A stretch of DNA of 11,062 nt, taken from NCBI GenBank assembly GCA_902470905.1, contig CABRIC010000057.1, positions 1 to 11,062 on the forward strand, given 5' to 3'. Shown one piece after another: positions 1-5,557 of the stretch (positions within the stretch are counted from its first letter, which is position 1; each line of letters starts with the position of its first letter). The translations under genes and the position numbers were made by a program. The notes beneath the pieces are model-generated. The model saw only the letters and a program-made list of their open reading frames with translations, did no database searches and was not told the origin of the DNA. Source of the stretch: an uncultured Collinsella sp. GTDB taxonomy: Bacteria > Actinomycetota > Coriobacteriia > Coriobacteriales > Coriobacteriaceae.

Positions 1-192
1 GTCTCTTAGGATTAGTTTGAGAAGAAGTCGACAGTACATTTGGAAGCACCTACGTTCCTCAAAGAATTGTTAGATTAAAAGTAACAGACCGGATGAAGAT
101 GCGTAAGATGGGGGCGAGGCGAATGGCTGAACGGTATCGATACGCGGGTTCAACGGTATTATATTGACCACATAGATTTTTAACTTGCATTT
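1..192. other. Left-edge region without a recognisable gene
   Basis: No coding region is supported here. The stretch is more AT-rich than the genes to its right and lies downstream of the minus-strand ABC ATPase stop. A perfect TATAAT hexamer occurs on the minus strand (complement of 158-163), which could be a -10 box for a gene beyond the left edge, but no good -35 box is seen 16-18 bases upstream. No convincing terminator follows the ATPase stop either. Confidence 0.4.
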
Positions 193-933
193 CTACCCGC
201 CCTTTTCGTAGAGTCGCCGATACGTGCTTAGCGCACCCTCGGCGCGTCCGGCAGGCTTTGCGAAATGGGATCCAGGAGACTTCGGCGCAGCATCATCTTG
301 CGGAATGCTTCTAATGAGCCTCCCATCCTTCAAAAACAGAATCTCATCGCACAGCCTATCGACCGAATCCAAGATGTGGGATGACATGATGATGCACGTA
401 CCAGAATCGGCCAGCTTCCTGAGAATCTCGGAATGCAAGTCCACCCTGCTGGGGTCGAGCGCGTTCATGGGCTCATCTAATAGAAGGTACCGCGCGCCCG
501 TCGCATACGCAATCGCCAGGGTAAGCTGCTGCTTCATGCCCTGGCTCAGAGTGCGGATCCTCATCTTCGCGAACTCGCCTATCTGCGTTTGTTCCACTAT
601 CTCTTCGATATCGCGAGCATGCGGCCACATATCGCAAACCATCTTGAGGTGATCTTCCGCACGCAATCCGGGATACAGCAGCGTCCCCTCACCAGGTGCA
701 TAGAAGATCATAGAACGGACCTCTCTCGCACCCGTACCCTGCACCTCATCCAGAACGATGCTCCCGTCCACGCGAGGACCCGGCAAACCTGCCATCGCAC
801 GCAGCAACGTCGTCTTTCCATGCCCGTTCGGAGCGACGAGACCGTAGACCGTACCCGGGGCAAACTCAGCGTTCACCGAATCTACGAGCACCTTCTTTCC
901 ATAAGAGATCGTCAGCGTTTGAAGGTCAATCAT
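193..933 (-). CDS. ABC transporter ATP-binding protein (ABC-2 exporter type)
   Basis: This is the nucleotide-binding subunit that would power the adjacent membrane permease. Numbered from the ATG at 933 (246 aa), the Walker A motif APNGHGKTT is at about residues 34-42, the ABC signature LSQGMKQQ at 129-136, Walker B LLLDEP at 150-155 and the switch histidine in SSH at about 186. The LSQGM form and the short length fit exporters of the ABC-2 class. The usual Q-loop glutamine is not apparent: the segment reads YAPGEGTLLYP, resembling the Glu variants seen in this class. An ATG at 942 overlaps the permease stop as ATGA, but the purine-rich AAAGGGG (943-949) touches it directly. That spacing suits the ATG at 933, whose product begins MIDLQTLTISYG like family members. 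The gene is translationally coupled to the permease. The substrate is unknown. Confidence 0.9.
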   Translation of the reverse strand: MIDLQTLTISYGKKVLVDSVNAEFAPGTVYGLVAPNGHGKTTLLRAMAGLPGPRVDGSIVLDEVQGTGAREVRSMIFYAPGEGTLLYPGLRAEDHLKMVCDMWPHARDIEEIVEQTQIGEFAKMRIRTLSQGMKQQLTLAIAYATGARYLLLDEPMNALDPSRVDLHSEILRKLADSGTCIIMSSHILDSVDRLCDEILFLKDGRLIRSIPQDDAAPKSPGSHFAKPAGRAEGALSTYRRLYEKGG

Positions 934-938
934 CGAGA

Positions 939-2873
939 TCATCCCCTTTCGATCTTTGGAACACTCAGGCGCACCATCAACGGAGATACGGCGCCCAAGA
1001 CCACCAGCAGAGCGCCCGATGCGCCGACGACCTCTCCAAAAGGCATCGCGTTCGTCCCTCGCCCAAGGAACCCAATCGTCCCCACCTGGGAAGCGGGATC
1101 AAACGAGGCGAATGGAGCCAGCAGCGCGACGCCCATGCCCACGCTTTCAACATGAGCGCTCAACGAACCCAACACCAAGAGAACCGCGCAAACCATTCCG
1201 GTGACAACGGGGTTGCGGCTAATCGCTGCTGTCAACGCAGCGACGACGGAAATCACGCCGTATGCCATGACCAGCAACGGAATACTGCACAACACCGCCT
1301 CCCCCACCATGGACGTTGTCGAAGCTCCCGCCCGAATGAGAGCGACGGGATACTCCGATCCACCCGCACCGTTCTTAATCACGGACACAACGACAGCGGG
1401 AGCCATCGACACCAAAAGCAGCACCAAGCCAAGCAGGAGAGCCAGCGCAACAGCCGTCAGAAAACGCACATGCGCTGTTGCGGGGATCTGGAGAACCAGA
1501 AGGGAACGACACTGCAGGTGGGTGCACGCGAGCGATGTGACAACCACGGGCAACAGCAAAAATAAGGAGGGAAGCGCTGCCTGGAGATACGAAAGGAGGA
1601 TTAATGGGGGCATCTTCGTACTTAACTCGTAAACCTTGGGGTCCGGCAAGCTCGCGATCGACTCAAGCAGAAGGGCGCGCGCCTCCGCACGAGAAGGAGT
1701 CTCCGGCTCGATTCCGATCGATTGCAGGAGAGTCGCATCTGCCGCGCCCAGCTCACCTCGAGCGCGCTCGTACGTCGCAAGGCTTCGAAACCCCTCCGCA
1801 GGCATAGGCGCGTACACGAAACCCGAAAGAGCATCCCGCATGTCTTCCAGGGCCGCTTTGCCCTCGACGTCCATATTCGCAGCGTTCTGCTCTAGATACC
1901 GATCTATTGAACGGAGCTCCCCATCCCTATACCGAACAGCGGAAACGTTATCAGCGTCAGGAAACATCTCGACCAGAGCCGGGGCCAGCATCGTCGTCGA
2001 CATTGCAATCGCGCATACGGCGAGGGTAGGAGAACGCAGGAGCAGTTTCCCCATCGTTCTTACGTATGCAACGGCGGAGGCACAAGCGCTCGAACGAGTT
2101 GCCGTTCTCGATGCAGTGAAGGAACCTCTCTCAAGACAAATCGGGGATATCGGGCACGCGCAGCCGCTCTTTCCAGCAACGCAAAGCAGGCTAATTGCCA
2201 GCACCTCGATCCCGATTGCGCATACGAGGGCAATCGCGCCACGCTCGAAGCAAAGTCCAGGCAGATTCACTATCTGCGTTGTCGGGTACGGGCTATAGGC
2301 GCCGACGGTCAACTCAGTGTTCGCATACGTAAGGGGATTCAACAGGGCGAACTCACGTAAAGCGATGGATCTTCCGTAATACCCGGGAACCATCGTCACC
2401 CCCATCAGGGCACATACGAACACGATTCCAAGCGTAGGGTTATTGGCAATCTTCACGGCAAGGTGAACGACAAGCGAGATGAACGCTGCCACCAAGAATT
2501 GCAAGATGGCCGTCTGCGCGAACACCAGCCAAGCCGGTTTGATAACCGGAGTCGCATATTGAATGTAGCCTATCGGATAGAACGGCGAGCCCGGGCCATT
2601 CTTCACAAGCGCGGCGATTATCCCTGGAAGATTGATGGCGAGGACGGCAAGCATTGCAAAAACACTCGCCCATACGCTCGATGCAACAAGTCTACCCAGC
2701 TCGCCCATCGGTGCCTGGATGATGAGCTTTTCACGTTTGTTAAGACGCGCGGCAAGGAACGAGACGGCAACGGCCGTTGCGACCCATAGCAAGTACTCCT
2801 TCGATCCGTCATAATAGGTGTACTCTCCATCCGATATCTGCAGAAACGGAAGTAGGGGAGAGAGCGGTGCCAA
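939..2873 (-). CDS. ABC-2-type permease, main part (downstream of an in-frame TAG)
   Basis: This is the membrane subunit of the exporter. The open frame after the TAG at 2898-2900 gives 644 residues from a TTG at 2873. About eleven hydrophobic segments are visible near residues 25-43, 64-92, 114-139, 146-164, 213-233, 279-300, 422-450, 471-498, 525-551, 556-576 and 613-635. A long hydrophilic, probably extracytoplasmic, loop spans about 301-420. The protein is built from two related halves: LPGIIAALVKNGPGSPFYP near residues 82-100 matches APAVVVSVIKNGAGGSEYP near 491-509. The inter-half linker has several cysteines (231, 238, 240, 246). No strong ribosome site precedes the TTG. Frame and content continue the upstream fragment 2898-3161, so the intact gene would be about 739-745 residues. 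Either the gene is inactivated, or the product depends on stop readthrough or reinitiation. The substrate is unknown. Confidence 0.75.
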   Translation of the reverse strand: MAPLSPLLPFLQISDGEYTYYDGSKEYLLWVATAVAVSFLAARLNKREKLIIQAPMGELGRLVASSVWASVFAMLAVLAINLPGIIAALVKNGPGSPFYPIGYIQYATPVIKPAWLVFAQTAILQFLVAAFISLVVHLAVKIANNPTLGIVFVCALMGVTMVPGYYGRSIALREFALLNPLTYANTELTVGAYSPYPTTQIVNLPGLCFERGAIALVCAIGIEVLAISLLCVAGKSGCACPISPICLERGSFTASRTATRSSACASAVAYVRTMGKLLLRSPTLAVCAIAMSTTMLAPALVEMFPDADNVSAVRYRDGELRSIDRYLEQNAANMDVEGKAALEDMRDALSGFVYAPMPAEGFRSLATYERARGELGAADATLLQSIGIEPETPSRAEARALLLESIASLPDPKVYELSTKMPPLILLSYLQAALPSLFLLLPVVVTSLACTHLQCRSLLVLQIPATAHVRFLTAVALALLLGLVLLLVSMAPAVVVSVIKNGAGGSEYPVALIRAGASTTSMVGEAVLCSIPLLVMAYGVISVVAALTAAISRNPVVTGMVCAVLLVLGSLSAHVESVGMGVALLAPFASFDPASQVGTIGFLGRGTNAMPFGEVVGASGALLVVLGAVSPLMVRLSVPKIERG

Positions 2874-2897
2874 GATAAGACGTCCCGCGGCAAGAGG

Positions 2898-3161
2898 CTA
2901 CAGAAGCGCGGGCATGCTTGATGAAGAGGTATAGACACCGTCCTCCCCCTCATTCACAAGCGCATCCGCATAGGATGCTGACAATTCCTGCTCAACACGG
3001 GTTATTCCCGACTCGAGGTATTCGACCCGTCCGTCGATGCCAGCCGCGCTCCTGAAGACGGGCAGAGCACAAAGAACCATCAACGCAACAACGACAACAC
3101 AGAGCGACCTGGAGGAGAGAAGCGACCTAAAGATCGCCTTCGAGATTTTGAGCATATTCAT
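2898..3161 (-). pseudogene. N-terminal fragment of the ABC permease, ended by an in-frame TAG
   Basis: This encodes the first transmembrane helix and part of the first extracytoplasmic loop of the permease. From the ATG at 3161 the peptide begins MNMLKISKAIFRSLL, with a hydrophobic helix (CVVVVALMVLCALPVF) at about residues 21-36, then a polar stretch rich in Glu and Ser. An ATG at 3179 is possible but has no ribosome site. AAGG six bases before the 3161 ATG favours the latter. The frame closes at TAG 2898-2900 and runs on in the same frame, eight codons later, into the 644-residue ORF at 2873. The same layout, one helix then a long outer loop then a helix bundle, recurs in the permease's second half. 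That supports one original gene broken by a single nonsense codon. Two separate genes cannot be excluded. Confidence 0.7.
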
Positions 3162-3192
3162 CGCCAACCTTAACCTCATCCAGTCGGAACAG

Positions 3193-3219
3193 AGGGGCCG
3201 AACAAAATGCTCGGCCCTT
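3193..3219. promoter_or_regulatory. 9-bp hairpin in the ABC permease leader
   Basis: AGGGGCCGA (3193-3201) pairs with TCGGCCCTT (3211-3219), including one G-U pair, around a 9-base loop. It sits 32 bases upstream of the permease ATG at 3179 on that gene's leader side. On the plus strand it is followed by TTATTACTT, so it could instead act as a weak plus-strand terminator, but no plus-strand gene ends nearby. An operator or leader hairpin is as plausible. Confidence 0.45.
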
Positions 3220-3260
3220 ATTACTTGCCGGCAAAGTCAATTTAATATAAACTGTTAAAA

Positions 3261-3296
3261 AATAACCTGAGTTTTTTAAATTCTTCGAAGGTTATT
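3261..3296. promoter_or_regulatory. Inverted repeat abutting the DUF2975 start codon
   Basis: AATAACCT (3261-3268) and AGGTTATT (3289-3296) are perfect inverse complements separated by 20 bases, the right arm ending at the base before the ATG at 3297. The ribosome site GAAGG overlaps the right arm, and a smaller palindrome CTTCGAAG (3283-3290) lies inside. The geometry suits an operator, or an RNA hairpin that would mask the ribosome site. Confidence 0.55.
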
Positions 3297-3809
3297 ATGA
3301 GTTCCGACAATCGCACTCCCCGGCTTCATTCCTTCCGCATCGCATGTGCGATAGCCTCTGCGACCCTTTGCGCCACCGCCATCGCACAAGTGGCGTTCTC
3401 CTTAAAGCCAGCAATCGAAGTGCTCGACAACCCTGTAATTGCAGACTCCCCCGCGTATCCAGCCCTTGCGATCTCGACATTGGTCCCTGCCGTCATCGGT
3501 ATCGCTACGACCATCCTCAGCGCCGTTCTCGTGTGGACGATCAAGAGCGGAGACCCCTTCAAGAAAGGGTCTGCGACATGCTTGAAGGTGCTCGGCATTC
3601 TCTTCGTTGTTCAAGCTGTCACCAGCCTCTACGCCGGCTCACTCAAAACCTCCGTTTCGATGTTTGGCGGCGAGGGGGCCGTCGGCGCCCAAGAGATCGC
3701 TTCATCATTCGATTGGACCTCTCTGGTTCTCGGCATCGTCCTGTTCATGCTTTCCCAGCTCTTCTTGTACGCCCGAGAGCTGTACCTCGACTCCGACGAG
3801 ATTGCGTAA
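3297..3809 (+). CDS. DUF2975-like four-helix membrane protein (YoaS-like)
   Basis: The protein is 170 residues with four hydrophobic helices at about 14-34, 55-82, 95-115 and 141-158, and short loops. The segment GDPFKKGSATCLKVLGILF (85-103) resembles the conserved G-x-PF stretch followed by a helix in DUF2975 proteins. The C-terminal LYARELYLDSDEIA resembles the charged tail of that family. The start is set by GAAGG five bases before the ATG. In established cases DUF2975 genes (for example yoaS of Bacillus subtilis) are paired with a short Cro/C1-type HTH gene (yozG), exactly as here, nine bases downstream. The biochemical role of the family is not known. A membrane sensor or modulator of the partner regulator is an inference. 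The divergent position next to an exporter suggests they may respond to the same stress. Confidence 0.8.
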   Translation: MSSDNRTPRLHSFRIACAIASATLCATAIAQVAFSLKPAIEVLDNPVIADSPAYPALAISTLVPAVIGIATTILSAVLVWTIKSGDPFKKGSATCLKVLGILFVVQAVTSLYAGSLKTSVSMFGGEGAVGAQEIASSFDWTSLVLGIVLFMLSQLFLYARELYLDSDEIA

Positions 3810-3818
3810 GGAAACGCC

Positions 3819-4070
3819 ATGCCCGTAATTGTTCGCCTCGACAAGATCATGGCCGAGCGAAAGATTTCCTCGAACGAACTTGCCGAAAGGATTGGAACCA
3901 CGCCCGTGAACCTGTCCCGTATTAAAAAAGGGCATATTCGCGGCATTCGCTTCAACACACTCGAGCAGCTATGCCTCGCCCTTCGTTGCCAACCCGGAGA
4001 CCTTCTCGAAGTCATGAGCGAAGAGGATGCCCGAAAGGAGTTCGGACTCGATTGGTCCGCCGAGGATTAG
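3819..4070 (+). CDS. Cro/C1-type HTH transcriptional regulator (YozG-like)
   Basis: This 83-residue DNA-binding protein has the compact five-helix Xre fold. The helix-turn-helix lies at about residues 17-38 (SSNELAERIG then TTPVNLSRIKKG), followed by IRFNTLEQLCLALRCQPGDLLE, the standard closing helices of small YozG-like regulators. A good ribosome site (TAAGGA) lies six bases before the ATG, and the gene follows the DUF2975 stop by nine bases, so the two are cotranscribed. It probably autoregulates the operon and could control the divergent exporter through the inverted repeats at 3261-3296. Its TAG stop is immediately followed, in frame, by a truncated recombinase. The last few residues might therefore be altered by the rearrangement, although GLDWSAED looks like a normal tail. 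Confidence 0.87.
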   Translation: MPVIVRLDKIMAERKISSNELAERIGTTPVNLSRIKKGHIRGIRFNTLEQLCLALRCQPGDLLEVMSEEDARKEFGLDWSAED

Positions 4071-4796
4071 AGGGCGGTCGTACTCGCCCTGCACACGGGG
4101 ATGCGAATCGGCGAGGTCTGCGGCCTTCGGTGGTGCGATGTGGATTTCGAGACGGGCCTGATCTCGATCAGACACTCGGTGGCGTACGCGAAGGGAATGG
4201 GTTCGTTCATCAAGGACACCAAGACCCATGACGCCAGGGGTATCCCCATCGACCCGGTCGGCCTACTCCCCTTCCTGAAGGAGACCCACGAGATCGACTG
4301 CGGAAAGCTGCGCTTGCGCGGCCTTACCGGGGCGGTCGAGATCGGGGACTGCTACATCCTGTCGGAGCCGGGCGCGACCTTCGCGACGACAAGCTATATC
4401 CGCAGGGCGTTCAAGACGTTCTCGGAGACCAGCGGCCTCATGGGCACCAACGACGAGCTGATCACGTTCCACGGCCTTCGCCACACGTTCGCAACGCAGT
4501 GGATCCGCCAAGGCGGCGATATCAAGGCGCTCCAATCGATCCTCGGCCACAAGGACGCCATGGCGACGCTCAGCGTCTACGCCGACATCGAGCCCATCTC
4601 CAAAATCCATAACATGCTGCGCGCCACGCCGTGCCTTTGGCGCGGGCACCTCGGGCCGAGGGTCGATCCGGGTCCCATGTTCCAACAGAGGATCCAGGAG
4701 TCCATCGAGACGCTCCAGGCGTTCGGCTACGGCATCACCGAGCCGGACGACCGAAATATCGCCATACGCGACGTGAAGACGAACAGTTGGCTCTAG
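4071..4796 (+). pseudogene. Truncated tyrosine recombinase/integrase (catalytic domain only)
   Basis: Coding similarity starts at the codon after the HTH stop (RAVVLALHTGMRIGE) and continues in the same frame to a TAG at 4794. The catalytic set of tyrosine recombinases is visible: Arg in TGMRIGE (nt 4104-4106), Lys in the DTKTHDAR hairpin, HGLRH (His near 4470, Arg near 4479), LGHKD (His near 4548) and the nucleophile Tyr in SVYAD (near 4578). The N-terminal arm-binding and core-binding domains, normally about 150-180 residues, are absent. The only ATG (4101) lies inside the conserved GMR motif, and no ribosome site is seen. It is therefore best read as a remnant left by a deletion that fused element DNA to the HTH operon. 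About 70 residues follow the nucleophile, longer than usual. It marks past integration of a conjugative or phage-like element. Confidence 0.8.
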
Positions 4797-4852
4797 CTCA
4801 CCGAGTACGCGGCAGTGCTGGGCCCATCCCAACTGAGGTCACGGTGGTCCGA

Positions 4853-4896
4853 TAGGGGCGCCGCCCGCGGCATGCGCCGCGGAGCGGTATCCCCTA
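4853..4896. repeat. Long GC-rich interrupted inverted repeat
   Basis: TAGGGG (4853-4858) pairs with CCCCTA (4891-4896). Inside it, CCGC (4861-4864) pairs with GCGG (4884-4887), and CCGCGGC (4865-4871) pairs with GCCGCGG (4876-4882) around the loop ATGC. Small internal loops separate the blocks. No T-run follows on either strand, so it is not an ordinary intrinsic terminator. It sits 57 bases past the recombinase remnant. Confidence 0.55.
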
Positions 4897-5122
4897 CCGA
4901 AGGGCGGGGATGCCCTCCGCTTCCAGTTCGGAATCAGCCGTCGGAGGCGTTCGGCTGACTGCGGGAACGGCCTGTCCGCTCAATGTGTTCGGCTGAGATC
5001 GGAAATCAACCCAACACGAGCCGGACACGCGCCAGACGGCTCTTCCCCGTACGGCCTTCCCCCTTACGCTCATGTTGCAGGCATGTAACGCCGCAGCGAG
5101 CGCGCCTTTTTTGCGCCAGACA

Positions 5123-5145
5123 GGTACAATGATGAACACTGTACC
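5123..5145 (+). promoter_or_regulatory. Candidate promoter -10 with overlapping dyad for the ACT/citrate synthase operon
   Basis: TACAAT at 5125-5130 is a good -10 hexamer about 60 bases before the ACT start, but the hexamer 16-18 bases upstream is a poor -35. GGTAC (5123-5127) and GTACC (5141-5145) form a dyad overlapping it, which could be an operator. Support is limited to these matches. Confidence 0.35.
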
Positions 5146-5192
5146 GTAGCGGAGCGCCCCGCGCGCGCCGCAATCACGCGAAAGGGTTTCCC

Positions 5193-5480
5193 ATGGCCGA
5201 GATCTCGTCCTCCCGTATCGTCATCACCGTCCTTGGCAAGAACCGCCCCGGTATCGTCGCCGGCGTCACCCGTGTTCTGGGCGAGGCCAACGTCGATATC
5301 CGCGACATCACGCAGTCCATTATCGAGGACATCTTCACCATGACCATGCTGGCCGACACCGCCGAGTCCAAGCTCGACTTCGCCGAGCTGCAGAAGGCCC
5401 TGGCCGAGGCAGGCGAGCTTTCGGGCGTCAACGTGTCCATTCAGCGCGAGGACGTCTTTAACTTTATGTACCGCCTGTAG
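5193..5480 (+). CDS. ACT domain-containing protein, UPF0237 family
   Basis: A single ACT domain fills nearly the whole 95 residues. It starts with beta strand RIVITVLGKNRPGIVAGVT (about 8-26), where the N-R-P-G-I loop is the usual small-ligand-binding turn. It continues with NVDIRDITQSIIEDIFTMTML (34-54), the typical UPF0237 stretch, and ends EDVFNFMYRL, matching the family's closing helix. ACT domains bind amino acids or other small metabolites. This stand-alone family is known structurally but has no firm function, and a ligand-sensing regulatory role is inferred. AAAGGG six bases before the ATG sets the start. In many bacteria this gene precedes a UPF0210/DUF711 gene. Here the next gene, 77 bases downstream, is citrate synthase, hinting at a link to the 2-oxoglutarate/glutamate branch. 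Confidence 0.9.
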   Translation: MAEISSSRIVITVLGKNRPGIVAGVTRVLGEANVDIRDITQSIIEDIFTMTMLADTAESKLDFAELQKALAEAGELSGVNVSIQREDVFNFMYRL

Positions 5481-5494
5481 CGAACAAGCCGCTC

Positions 5495-5533
5495 GGGGCA
5501 GCTTGACGTCATATCGTCCAAGCGCGCCGCCCC
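5495..5533 (+). promoter_or_regulatory. Hairpin between the ACT gene and citrate synthase
   Basis: GCTTGACG (5501-5508) pairs with the bases at 5515-5523 through a single bulged C around the six-base loop TCATAT. GGGGC (5495-5499) pairs with GCCCC (5529-5533) outside it. It starts 15 bases after the ACT stop and ends 24 bases before the citrate synthase ATG, just upstream of its GAGAGGAG ribosome site. No T-run follows, so it is more likely an mRNA processing, stability or attenuation element than a terminator. Confidence 0.5.
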
Positions 5534-5557
5534 AAAGCGGACCGGAGAGGAGCGCGC

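Larger units (their letters stand above)
3162..3296. promoter_or_regulatory. Divergent control region between ABC exporter and DUF2975/HTH operon
   Basis: This 135-bp AT-rich gap separates two divergently transcribed units. It holds a hairpin (3193-3219), a 10-bp palindrome TTGCCGGCAA (3225-3234) and an 8-bp-arm inverted repeat (3261-3268 with 3289-3296). Possible -10 elements are TATAAA at 3246-3251 on the plus strand, with TTGCCG 15 bases upstream as a weak -35, and TATATT on the minus strand. The HTH protein encoded at 3819-4070 is a natural candidate to bind here, but that is inference. Confidence 0.55.
4797..5192. other. Gene-free stretch with hairpins and the ACT operon promoter region
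   Basis: No gene is supported in these 396 bases. The integrase frame stays open after its TAG for about 55 codons, reading LTEYAAVLGPSQLRSRW at first, so the start may be further recombinase or element debris. Hairpins occur at 4853-4896 and 4901-4916 (AGGGC/GCCCT). A 10-bp direct repeat GTTCGGCTGA is at 4949-4958 and 4987-4996, the first copy also pairing with TCAGCCG (4934-4940). No tRNA gene is seen. Confidence 0.5.

Noticed and set aside
4101..4796. Functional short integrase starting at the ATG at 4101
   Set aside because: That ATG is inside the conserved TGMRIGE motif and would remove the start of the first catalytic helix; no ribosome site precedes it.
4894..5139. 81-codon minus-strand open frame in the gap before the ACT gene
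   Set aside because: It has no domain, an odd composition and no ribosome site, and it overlaps short repeats.
4797..5192. tRNA-type attachment site beside the integrase remnant
   Set aside because: No cloverleaf or tRNA 3' end is recognisable in the gap.
5504..5511. TGACGTCA palindrome as a regulator site
   Set aside because: It is one 8-bp palindrome that is better explained as part of the hairpin at 5501-5523.
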